Of a stretch of DNA of 64,000 nt, positions 12,076 to 22,586 are shown piece after piece. The stretch is from Diatrype stigma (lineage: Eukaryota > Ascomycota > Sordariomycetes > Xylariales > Diatrypaceae). Where the stretch lies: NCBI GenBank assembly GCA_022225965.2, contig JAKJXP020000007.1:558001-622000 (forward strand). Direction: 5' to 3'. The position numbers were made by a program, and so were the translations under genes. Every line of letters starts with the position of its first letter. Positions within the stretch are counted from its first letter, which is position 1. The notes under the pieces were generated by a model, which worked only from the letters and a program-made list of their open reading frames with translations, was not told where the DNA came from and searched no databases.

Positions 12076-14155
12076 TTTGTATGCGGACGGGCTACATGAT
12101 TCACTTATGATGGGGGTGGTAGCTTAATTACCTGGGTGAATTCAAGCCTGACGTCCGACAAGTAATACTACGCCAGAATCTCGAGGGTCTTCACGTAACA
12201 CAGCGAGGAAATAAGAGGAGAGCGGACTCTAACGAGACAGCTATCAATCTGGTGATCAACAAGAATACATTGCCATGACACTCCAGTCAGTCAAGTGGTT
12301 GAAGAGCCTCAGTCAAGTAGCAGACTCAAGTATCCCAGCTCAAAACTATAGGTAGCTCTACTTGCGGAAGATCCCAGGTGATAGCCCTAGATTGACAATC
12401 AATCAAATCTTACCTCTGCGTCCTGGTAACTCTATTGTCACTTGCGAATACTTGGAGGTACATATTAATGTACATGATTTCAAGACTATAGAGATGGCAG
12501 CGTAAGCTCAAGCTGCCTATCACAAAGCATCTGCGCCGCCCTCTAAACAGACTTCATCCCGCGAATCAGTAGCCAGCAAAGTAGCAACAGTAGGTAGGTA
12601 TCAGGGGACGAAGTAGTCAATCAGGAGATACATGAGACCATTGGCTCTACATGTAATGCGACACACCTGCGCAGTCAGACGAACCTATGACGGCTCAGCC
12701 CATTGGACGTCTTGTTTAGGCAGCGATGCGAACCCGTTGTTACGCGAACTCCTATTCGACATGATAGGATAGTCACAAGATGGCCGGCTCTTCCTAAGAC
12801 CATAGGCGCTGCCCCACGATGCACGTCAACACTGAAACGCTCCAATATCCGAGGCCATTACAATGGGCCCCGGAGGCCATTGGCTCGTCGCGGTGGAGCG
12901 CCAGCGCGAAACGGTGCCCACACCTAGCGACGACGTTGACGCCCGAAAACTATCTCTTGAGGAATTCCCCTTTCGGGAAGACCGGGAGTTGTTCATAGGC
13001 TGGAAGTAAGAAGCCCGTCGGAGGCGAGTGCATGAGTAGGTCAGGGGTGGCCAGACATGGGTGGTTGGCGGTGAGTTGGAGCAGGGGGGGTCGTGCGGAT
13101 CTTTGCGTAACTCAAGAAGCTTATATTAACTGCACTCATCATCCTCGCCTCTTCCCTGTCTTTTTTTCGTTCCTTTTTCCTTTGCTTCTCATCATACATA
13201 AGGCCGCCCATATTCGTACAAACCCTCGCACACATTTACCAACTTCCCGCCCCCCCTCTCTCTATGTTGACCCAGACCTAGGTGAACCCCCCTGAGATTG
13301 CCTGACCAGTTCGTCTAGCTGTGCTGCCTTTAGCACCAAGCTATCATGAAGGGCTTGTTCGTTTATCATCGTCCCGGAGATCAACCTGTCCGTCACCGTG
13401 GAACTCCCGGCAAGGTAGTTCTGCATCATTTCGGACTGGGGCCGTTGCCTGGACCTATAGAATGATGTTAGCCTGGTCTATTTGGCATCGACTACCTTAT
13501 CATAGTTCCTTACGTGGTGCCCGAGGTCTGGCTAGTGTTGCAAGTAGGTTGCGACATGTTGGAGTCGAACTATCTTGGATAGGTCTCAGAGGGCGACCTT
13601 GGTTCTTCGAGGAGTGCTTAGGGTAAGACAGTTTGCTTGCAGCTTGGTCTGTGTATGTCCAATAAGCTGCTGTTGGGATTGTCGTGCTTCTATCGTCTCT
13701 ATGCGTTTTGTTGCTGTTGCTTGTGGTCATCGTGGGAACCATCGACATTGGCCCGACCCATCGTCCATTTTATCGTCCATGGAGCCAGTAGCAGCCCGCG
13801 CGAAAGCGCGACAGAGAGGACCTGAGGGCACGTTTGCTCATTGTCGCATTCTTGGGCTATAGGTGACCTCAACGCCTCACTGCCTCACTGACGTGTGCGC
13901 ATACTTGCTCTCATGATCCTGTGCTATCCAGGCAACGAACGACAGCCTCGTAACTTGCGCTGAGGAGGATGGCTTCACCCTACCGAACACGCATAAGCGT
14001 AATACACGCCCATCGGCGCGCAAGCCGACTCCGCTGCCCGGCTTCTTAGGCAAATCAGCGTCGAGTGCTCGGCTTCCTGCACGCTTGATTGGAGAACATC
14101 GCCGACTGCGCATTATCTCCACCTCGTTTTGCGCGAGGGCGCAAAACTGCCGCTG

Positions 14156-14163
14156 CATAAAAG
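14156..14163 (+). promoter_or_regulatory. TATA-like element of the second C2H2-like paralogue
   Basis: The motif cataaaag is preceded by cgcttgattggaga (14082-14095) and by GCGCGAGGGCGC-type sequence. It corresponds to the element at 9394 before paralogue A. Confidence 0.4.
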
Positions 14164-14484
14164 CGTAGTTTCCAACCCGACCCCGGTGTGGACTCCTTTC
14201 CCCCGCTTTTCATCTTTCTCCCAACGCAACTATTCGTGTGATTCTGTAACCACCGCAGCTGTGTTGAACCAACGGGGCGTGTCTTTGTGCTTCTTGCATG
14301 TCTTCCTACTGGGGCATCGACAGATTAGCAGCACGACCAACCCGCACCGCTAAGTGAGACCAGCCAACCCCCCCTATCACCGTCATCATCACCATCATCA
14401 TCCACCCGTGATGAATCCCTCCTAATTCAAAAGGAATGAGAGGAACACGTTCGACTTAATGTCTTTGTATTACTCCCTGCGGCA

Positions 14485-14878
14485 ATGCTTCGCTTGGTAC
14501 TGACCTCTCACGACTTGGACCCGAAGCACCTCGCCAGAAATTGCTCGACTGACTCGTTCAATTTTAATTACACCTGGAAGGCAACTGAAGCCAACCTTGT
14601 GGCTCGCTGGAAAAGAATAGTATCCGCGCGCCGCCAGAAGCATCAGCACTGGCGAGATAGGGTCAAGGCTTCTTCTTCGCATAAAACCCAATTCCCTCGC
14701 GTACTACTATCGGAACCGGATCAGGACCTTATTACGGTAAGACAGAATATAAGGGCTGGTCTTATATGACCCCAAACTAATGATTAACCCAGAAAAGTGT
14801 GAATACAACCGTGATTGATAGCTTGGAAACCTGCCGAGCTGAAAACGTACTTCTTGCTCAGGGCAATTTCACGCCAGG
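14485..14878 (+). other. Candidate 5' exons of the second C2H2-like gene
   Basis: An ATG at 14485 opens an 84-codon frame that ends in phase 0 at a donor after 14736. A second piece, 14793-14878, lies between a good acceptor and a gtaggt donor and stays in frame (KSVNTTVIDSLETC). Joining it to the main body would need an acceptor near 14981, which is weak (gag). These may be real 5' exons comparable to the first exon of paralogue A, or unrelated open sequence. No domain is recognisable. Confidence 0.35.
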
Positions 14879-15083
14879 GTAGGTACCTATGCACGCTCAT
14901 ATAGTTTAAATATACTGAAAATAAAATAGATTTACTACGCCATTTCAACCTTATGTGCAAGACCTTGTGCCATGCCCGAGGGTTTCTGATGTGAACAAAT
15001 ACACATTGCACTCGGCACAGGAAGGATTCGCCACTGGGACATCATCGACACGACTACTACGGGATCACAGATCAGTCGGTCCT

Positions 15084-16581
15084 ATGGAGAAGAATAAGAG
15101 GGCAAGCGCTGATTCACGCTCCAGCCATTGCCAACGCAACGATACAGATAACGGCCTAACGCCAGAACAATTTCTTGAGAAGAAGAAGGCAGAGGGTGTT
15201 GCGCTGGTGATGGCTGAGTTTAAAACGTGGCTCGACAAGAGACTCGATGTCATCACGTATGCTTACGAGACAGCCGGCATGTCAGAGGACCCCGCGGCTA
15301 ATAGCGGCGGCACTGGGAGTCAAGACTCTAATGCGAGCGGGAAATCACAGCGATCATCGAAGCGGCCGAAGCGCCAATTCGGTGAGGACGATCCGAACAA
15401 CTCGTCATCCGGCGGCGATGAGAACGGTCGGGACAACGGAGGCAACAAGCGTGCCAAGAAAGACACGGACACGAAGAAGAGGTTCGCATGTCCTTATTAC
15501 AAACATGACCCCAGGACCCATCGAAGGGAGCGGACCTGCTGTGGTCCTGGGTGGGACTCTATCCATCGTCTCAAGTAAGTCAACTAGATCCATTTCCATC
15601 TACTGCACCCAGGCAACCAGATCACTCACCATTATAAAAGAGAACACCTATACCGCAAGCATCGACTTCCCAAGCATGCCTGCGCCAGATGCGGCGAGCC
15701 TTTCGATGGCACTAACGAGCTCAACGCACATCTCCGCGCCGATACGCTCTGCGAAAAGGTCGACATAGGACCCATGGATGGCGTTGACGAGGAGATGGAG
15801 GCAAAGCTCAAAGTCCGAAAGGCGTATACGGGCTTGACAGAGGAGCAGAAGTGGCGGGAGATCTACCTCATACTCTTCCCGAAGGCGAACCGCGAGACGG
15901 TTCCTAGTCCATGTAAGCCAAGCCAGAGAACAGTTTCCCCACGCAACAGCTAGTTGTTGTTAGTTTCTTTTTCTTGCTGTGCAATTTGTTTAGGGTTTGC
16001 TGACGCGCGCGCGTGTATGTGCAGACTACGACGGCAACGACGGCCTCGGGCTGAACAAGTCGGCGGCGGAGTGGAAGAAGGTCGAGCGGCGCATCCGCAA
16101 GGAGCTGCCCAAGTACGTGCAGAAGAAGGTCGAGCGCAAGTTCGAGCACTTGACCGTGGACACGCTGTCCAAGCTCGCCGATATCGTGCGCGACGGGCTC
16201 CACGAGCTCCTCGGTCCCGGCAGCGGGGAGTCGCCGGCGGACTCGCCCGTCGGGTCGCCGAAGCCGGCCGCCGCCGCGGATTACCACCACCAGCAGCAGC
16301 ACCATCCCGAAGAACGCCCTCACGCTGCCGCCGCTGCTGCTGCTGCTGCTACTACTACTACTACTACTACCGTCGACGAGGAGGACGGGGATAATGTGGC
16401 CTCGCTGAACCTTTCTTATTTCCTGGGCGAGGGCGAGCAACTGTTCCTTCCGGAGTTCGGAAACATGGAGTTTACAAATAACTTCGTGTTTGACAGTTTC
16501 GGCGATTGCAGCACCTTCGAGGTCGGGTCGGACTCGGGATACGCGTCCGGCAGTACCGGAAGAGGTGCTGCCCTCATGTAA
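15084..16581 (+). CDS. Fungal C2H2-like zinc-binding protein, paralogue B
   Basis: Exons 15084-15574, 15641-15912 and 16025-16581 join in phase to give 439 residues from ATG 15084; the open frame extends upstream without an ATG, so an extra 5' exon is possible. The signature matches paralogue A position by position: RFACPYYKHDP, CCGPGWDSIHRLK, then across the intron EHLYRKHRLPKHACARC, FDGTNELNAHLR. Introns fall at the same codons as in A (in the Lys after HRL, and in the Tyr/Phe after SP). A basic tract (KRPKRQF, KRAKKDTDTKKR) precedes the zinc region. The last exon is GC-rich, has a coiled-coil-like segment (KVERRIRKELPKYVQKKVERKF) and carries an Ala9-Thr7 tract. Such genes are usually treated as putative transcription factors; that is family-level inference. 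Paralogy with A is well supported. Confidence 0.72.
16324..16371 (+). repeat. Coding GCN/ACN trinucleotide tract (Ala9-Thr7)
   Basis: Inside the last exon of paralogue B, nine GCN codons (mostly GCT) pass directly into seven ACN codons (mostly ACT). Paralogue A has a serine-rich stretch at a similar place. The tract is probably length-polymorphic. Confidence 0.85.
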
Positions 16582-17322
16582 GCGAGGCGAGGGTGATGTG
16601 ATTTGATGTGATGTGATTAGACGCTGTCGTCATGCTTGCAGCTTTGTCGACGAAAGTCACACTATCCATTCTCTTGGCTCCTTTTCATATGTGTTGTGTC
16701 CATAGTTAGAGAGGATGGGGATGGTATTTCATGATGCATAACGACGTGTTCTCAAGCCTACAGGCTCTGTGTAACACTGTTTCCCTTCTTTTGGTTTCCG
16801 ATGCTACTGTAGTCTAGACTAGATATGAAGAAGCATATATACCTTGACCCAATTCCGATGGTGGAAAAATAGCCAACGTAAAAGTGATCTATATGAGTAG
16901 GTGTATAGTGAGAGGTACGTAGACACATTCTTTGTCTTTATTACGTATCGTCGGCGCAATTCAGGGGAGGGAGCTAACTAACGGTCGAAACAAAGGGTCT
17001 CATGTGGAGACGAAACCTGGCTAAAACAGTGGATCGATAGTCTAAGAAAGCGGAAAGCTGAACCCTGTCAGCCCTGTCAGCTCATTTCAGCTCGTTCAGC
17101 CCCATAACATCATCAACTACCCAACTAGTTAGCAAGTAGTTAGCACCTAACTACGTAAACCTAAGTCATAATTCCGATGAGGGATGCCGTTCGAGCTTGG
17201 TAGAGGGCCCCTGATCAGTAGGGGGAGCTATGTAGAAGCCCGGCGCACCGCGTTGGAAGCCATTTCACTCAAGGCCTGCTCTATCATCGCTATCACTGTG
17301 ACGATGAACCACGGCAATGAAG
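16582..17322. other. Intergenic, downstream of paralogue B
   Basis: No gene is seen here. Short redundant words such as ctgtcagccctgtcagctcatttcagctcgttcag (17067-17101) and actagttagcaagtagttagc (17123-17145) are the only features. Confidence 0.5.
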
Positions 17323-17859
17323 GAGCCACCCTATATAGGCTATAACGGTCGGAAGGCTATGTGCTAAATTCGGAGCTAAGTCCTTTGGCACCTGCCAGTA
17401 TATTTATACATACAGCCATGAGCCCCCTCTTCTCCCTATGTACCTACCTATATGTTCGCAATCGCTTTGTGAGCACGATTTTGTATGGAAATACCTTCGT
17501 TTTTGCTGATAGCTAACATTATATTACATGCCAATCCCAAGCAGCGCCGTCCTAAGCAGCGCCACCGTTACGCCCCTTTTAGTCCCCTTTTATGCCGCTA
17601 CGTTATTAAATTTGCATCCTTTTGCTATTATAACCCCCTTTTGTTTAGGTATTGGATACGGGAAAATACTGAATAGTTGAGAATTTTGGTAATGGGCTGG
17701 CTAAATATAAGGAACTATTAAGAACTGCCAAAGGAAAGAAAAGGGGCGGAAGTAAGGGGCATGGCCGGGGCTGCACTTATAAGCTGGCAGGTGCCAAAGA
17801 ATTTAGCTCCAAATTTACCGCATAGCCTCTTTTCCGTTATAGCCTATATAGGGTGGCTC
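17323..17859. mobile_element. MITE-like element with about 76-bp terminal inverted repeats
   Basis: The left arm (17323-17398) begins gagccaccctatataggc and ends tttggcacctgccag. The reverse complement of 17784-17859 begins and ends with the same words. By eye about 66 of 76 positions match, the first 26 perfectly. The element is about 537 bp and AT-rich inside, with no transposase frame; the 63-codon frame at 17485-17676 lies within it. A gaag tetranucleotide occurs on both outer sides and may be a target-site duplication, but this is uncertain. Several arm differences are C/T or G/A, as expected if the copy has been exposed to repeat-induced point mutation. Confidence 0.75.
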
Positions 17860-18006
17860 GAAGAAATGATACCACGATGGCGAATCAAGTGGAGCGGGCC
17901 TCAATTAGTAGCTTCATTGATTGAAGTACTTCGTACCCTTTGTATTATGGTTTGCGGGTCTCGCATCGTAGTTTGATTATCGTATTTTCTGCTTCATATA
18001 GTCAAG

Positions 18007-18300
18007 TAGGGTTTCTATAATTCCGAATTTTTCGCAAAGATGCGGAATCATGTAAAATCCGGAACAATTCGGAATTATTCCACGCTACATCTTTCGGCGA
18101 TAAGATGAACAACCACCTATATTTTGCGGTATATATTCATATTATTTTCGATATATAAGCCAATGTTTCGATACCTACCTTCTATATATGGGTCCGGAAC
18201 TTTATACGGTCCGAATAATGATTCACTTTTGCCAAAGATGTAGAATTGTTCCTGAATCAATCGGAATAGTTCGATTTGGAATGATTCATATAGAAACCCT
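18007..18300. mobile_element. MITE-like element with 12-bp inverted ends and 9-bp flanking direct repeat
   Basis: agggtttctata (18008-18019) is the exact reverse complement of tatagaaaccct (18289-18300). Outside the ends, atagtcaag occurs at 17998-18006 and again at 18301-18309, a 9-bp direct repeat that looks like a target-site duplication. The interior is AT-rich and rich in the word ggaat and its complement, so the element folds further on itself (ggaacaattc near 18060, gaattgttcc near 18243). There is no coding capacity. A 9-bp duplication points to Mutator-like mobilisation, by inference. Confidence 0.7.
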
Positions 18301-19808
18301 ATAGTCAAGGTGGTTGTAAGAACAATGGATACACTCCATGGTGGTTTGCTGGTGGTTTGCGGGTCTAAAGACTGTCAATCATTCTTACAACGACCTTGGT
18401 AATCTATATCGCGAAGCGAAGCATTTCGTTACAGAGTGTATAAAATTCCGAAATACACAATATCAGATTGTAGATGCTACGCCGGTACCACCCTCATACT
18501 CTATTACCAGGGGTCCGACTGCTATGCCGGCTGTGCCTCCTTCAAACCTGGCCCCCTTGGCATCTGACCTGGGGATCTTACAACCCTATAAAATGCCGCC
18601 CTCCCAGCGCTTTTCAAGGACATGGACACCCCAACCCAGAGGCCCTTGCTCTCCTTACCGCACATATGAAGGAGCGCTGCCGGATGTTGCGATGGGGCTC
18701 GACCGGAGTCCCAGAGAAGATAATTCTACTGCTCAGCTGCTCTGGCTGAGCATGAACAGGTCGAACGTCTTCCTAGCAACGGCTCAAGAACTCACACACT
18801 GCCACCTCAATGCTAGACGCAACGTCGGCGTACGCTGTACGTACGGTACCGGACCAACATCTCAGACCCGTCAGCTCGCACGCTTCGAGTGCGCCCCCCC
18901 TCCCCTCCCCCGGGCGGCGAAATCGCACTCGGGATATGTTCATGCAGCCAGCCTGGACTTGTTCGCCAATGCAGCCTTCCGTGACAGGTGCCCAGCCATA
19001 TCCTGTTCCTCCTGCGGACCATAAACACGATAGCCACGGATAAGTGGCTGGCCCGGACCGCCGCCTATGTCCGGCCGGGGGGAACGAGGGTGGGAGGGCG
19101 TTTGGACCGTCGGGACCCCGGACATATGGCCCCTGAAGTCGAAGCGGGGCAAAATTCGGCTTCTCATCATAGCCTGCGGACCAATACTAATCAAAGCCAC
19201 GTCGTCAAACCAGGACGCTGACCGGGAGCTAACCGCGCCGCTGGCGGTTGGTGTTCATATGTCATGCCTAGGGACGCGCTTGATCATGCCGAAGTGGCTC
19301 GCTCTACATATGGCAGCGGTCGTAAGATACTATTTAACTGGCAAGCGGAGGAGTATGAGCAGCTAGCTAGTTAGTTATAAGCGACTCTGTTTCTGATGTT
19401 AGAGAGCGGGCATGTTGTCTATTCTGTTGACCACGCCGGTGCGTCAAGCTAGGTATAACGAAGCTGTCATGTAAGTGCCTCAAAGCTGCCACGAACAGAA
19501 CAGCCCCCACAACGAGGATATCTCCCGTGCTGACCAAAGTTTCATGCAGAGGGCCGGTGTTCCGCAAGTCACGTTCCGACATGGATCAACGGCTACAATT
19601 TTGCATACCGAGCTGGGTGGGCATCACGGGCTCAGCGTCTGGGGAAGCAAAGGCGCCACGCCAGATTGAGAGGTAGAGGAACTTGGGGGAGCGCCCACCA
19701 AGGTTGCTTTGGGGAAGGCTAGGGTGAGCATGCGCCGAAGTGTGCAACCGTGCTCGCGGCACCCACCATCTGAGCTGCTTTGGTTCATGTGTACTTTACT
19801 GAGAGCTA

Positions 19809-19869
19809 ACAGAAAAGAAGAAGAAAAGAGAAAAGAAAGAAAAGAAGAAGAAGAAAAAAAAAAAAAAAC
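19809..19869. repeat. Purine-only (GAA/A)n tract
   Basis: About 60 bases contain only A and G, with aga/gaa units ending in a run of A. This is a polypurine-polypyrimidine tract capable of triplex or slippage. It could also be an old poly(A) tail of a retroelement, but no retroelement coding sequence is adjacent. Confidence 0.7.
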
Positions 19870-20593
19870 TTGTCAAAACTCTTGAAGGCATGATTGCTAG
19901 TCACCTGCCTAGCTCCACGTGGGAAACAACCTTATGCACGGATGGCATACTATGAAGAGCCAATGGTGACACCGCATCTGTAGTGACGCTTCAAAATGAC
20001 GCTCATCACCTTGTTGTACAATCCTGTTACAGCTTCACTGACCCCTCATTGGGCCATTGAACTGGCTGTTTAGCTGTTCTGCCAATGTGCTCGGTAGACA
20101 CATTACCCTCGGCACGAAGTGTATATACAGCAAAACAGTATATAACAAGATAGAAAGATAATATAAACATGCCGAACCCCTTATTCCCAGAGAAGGGGGT
20201 AGATGGGTTGGTAGGTATGATATAAGTTTGGTCCACCTGTTGAGTATAAGTACCTAGGCAGGTACTCAGTTCAAGCCTGAAGAGATTTTGATGTAGATGT
20301 CCCCGAACTCCGGTTCATGACTGCAACACAAGGGCGGGGATGAACTTCTGGTTAGAGGGTACACCGCCTCGGGATAATAGCAGCAATCAGATTTGTATCT
20401 GCTGAGTTGCACAGCATGCAGATGTCATCATTTAGGGAGATCATGATGCGGAGCTAGAACGGCCAGATGTAGAGGAGCTTGACCGACACAACACACAACA
20501 CACAGCACAGATATAATTCAGGATTCAGGGACTGGTTTCTTCTTTCTGTCTTCTTTCTGAGGTGTTCATCTTGCCGCCTACGTGACCCGACCA

Positions 20594-20611
20594 ATATATA
20601 TATATATATAT
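20594..20611. repeat. (TA)n microsatellite
   Basis: Nine uninterrupted AT dinucleotides lie in non-coding DNA. Confidence 0.85.
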
Positions 20612-21791
20612 GTACCTATACAAACAATCCGACGAAAGTAATTGTCATTGGTCGTTTGGTTCGCCATCCGTAGCTAATTAATTAGACTACCTAGCAGCCT
20701 ACCTACTAGGTAGGTAATTGCTTGTAGTTTTAGGAGGTGGGACTAACTGGCACTCTGATGATCTACATATAGCCACCTAGCAGGACTAGTGCAAAGCTTG
20801 GATCATACATAGAGACCCTACATTAGTTGGTGGTGATAAAGAAACACATGCCCCACCTATATAAACACTTATGTTATACCTTGATACCTTCTTGCTACAT
20901 GACTGGCTGACTGTGTAAACCAGTACGTAAGTACCTATCTATAGCACCTTGACATTTGTGAATGTATCGGAATTGGAACTCATGCCTGACTTACACTTCT
21001 GCCCTTGAAATATACATAGGTCAATATGGGGACGTATGTTATTGGCAACATGTGAAGTTGTGAGGTATCGAGTAGGCCAGGCATATATGCAAATATAAAA
21101 TTCGGGCGTTCGGTATTGGCCATACCTTGTAGATCCAATTCGCCTAACAAGCTTAGGTAAACGTCTTAAGATGGGGGTAGTTCAATTGTGGCGCCTTTAG
21201 TTCAGTTTAGCTTCTGCATAGTTGGTCCAGGGCACCAAGCCAGGGCGCGTGGGCGCCAGGGCACTGGATAGAAATCTCCCAATCACGCAGCATTCCCTGA
21301 CTGGGCACTAAGTTTGCTCAGGGGTTTGAGGGTCTGGTGGAGAGGGTGTAAACTACCTAGGTAGGTAGGTACCTGGCCAGTCAGCCAGTAACCACCAAAA
21401 TACGGTAAAACCACACCATGCTGGCTGTAATTTTCCTTACAGCCTACCTAGGTAAGTACATACAACCTTGAAAGACCTACAAACTTTGTATGTTGGTTAT
21501 GTAACCACGAAGTATTGTGAAGAGTTACGAAGATATTCACTATCATTGAGCTTCTTCCTACATAACATAAGGTATAGTCCCGTCACTTAAATGGTAGTTC
21601 ATCAGCTGTAGCCATGTGTGCATGGGATCCTTCACAGCTTACAAGTGTCAATTGCAAGCCTGGACGAACCTATTTCATACATGCCGATGTCATATCACAA
21701 CCTGACAACTACAAGGTCTGAAGGTATACATACCTGCTACCTGCTACCTTAGCAACCTATGCCAGGGATGGACGGGCAGACCGACAGACAA

Positions 21792-21832
21792 ACCTCTTGA
21801 ATGATACCTCTGAATGATACCTCTTGAATGAT
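21792..21832. repeat. Three tandem copies of acctc(t)tgaatgat
   Basis: The unit is 14, 13 and 14 bp in three successive copies; the middle copy lacks one t. It lies upstream of the DOCK gene and its function is unknown. Confidence 0.75.
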
Positions 21833-21984
21833 GCTGTATCTCTAGGTCGTTTAAGCTGTCTGGATTTCTTCAGTGCCAAATGACTCCCAGGCTGTTATGA
21901 TTGATTAGACGATTTGGCTTGCAAATTCATACGTACATACATAGTATAGTACTACTACATACCTAAGCACTTTTAGCCAAGTCC

Positions 21985-22586
21985 TGCCACTCCTTCGTTA
22001 TCACCATTTTGTTTTCTTGAGTCCCGTCTGCTTCACCTACCGACTTCCTCTTACCACTGCATTCTGTCCATTTTCACTTCGATACCCCTCGTCTGGCCTG
22101 GCCTCTTGTCCCTTTTCGATACCTACTCTTCATTCCCCCTTCAAGCTTTTTTCTTAGCGGTAATCAATCCTTCCTTGACCCACGACCACCCGATGCTTCC
22201 TCTACGTTGTTTTCTAGCAAGAACCACGTTGACCTGAAATTGCGACCTACCACAATTTTCAGAACCAGCATCGCAAAACCGACCAATCCTTATCCATTCC
22301 ATTGTAGCCTTCCATTTCGTTGCGTCTCGATACATTTCTTACCTTACCGGCTCTACTTTCCACCCATAAGTTCGGGTTAACACTTTAATATCATCTACCA
22401 GGGAGGCTGAAGGGCGAGAAGGAAGACCCAAACGACGCAATATTTGCGCAGTGTTGCCGTACCTCAAGCTGCTTATCACCGACAGCAGGCATTATCCCGA
22501 TCAGCCATTTTGCCCGTAGCCTATGCCATTGAACATTTCGCATACATACCATTACCGCGGCGTCTTCCGACCGACCGACATCCCCA
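21985..22586 (+). promoter_or_regulatory. Pyrimidine-rich promoter/leader of the DOCK gene
   Basis: From about 21985 the plus strand becomes strongly C/T-rich (cttcctcttaccactgc, cttttcgatacctactcttc), typical of transcription start regions of filamentous fungi. It stays pyrimidine-rich with CGA-type words until the ATG at 22587. There is no clear TATA box. Confidence 0.45.

Larger units (their letters stand above)
11447..14484. other. Intergenic between the two C2H2-like paralogues
   Basis: This is about 3 kb without a supportable gene. It contains a nested fold-back (11937-12075, listed separately), an AT-rich stretch at 11800-12000 and a CT-rich block at about 13140-13270. Part of 13350-14160 appears to be a diverged duplicate of the DNA before paralogue A. 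Confidence 0.5.
18310..21984. other. Gene-poor, repeat-scarred intergenic DNA
   Basis: No gene is supportable. The plus frame at 18338-19024 (228 codons) starts in AT-rich DNA and reads as proline-rich, low-similarity sequence; it may be a transposon relic. Further right are a purine-only tract, a short TA repeat, a 13-14-bp triplicate and several ACCTAGGT-type palindromes (about 20258, 20700, 21355, 21447). Confidence 0.5.

Noticed and set aside
12240..12600. Possible retroelement coding remnant
   Set aside because: A stretch in one frame gives plausible peptides but is broken by stops and shows no reverse transcriptase, integrase or gag motif I can name.
18338..19024. 228-codon plus-strand frame in the repeat-scarred region
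   Set aside because: The translation has no recognisable domain, is unlike neighbouring genes in composition and spans simple C-rich runs. At most it is a transposon relic.
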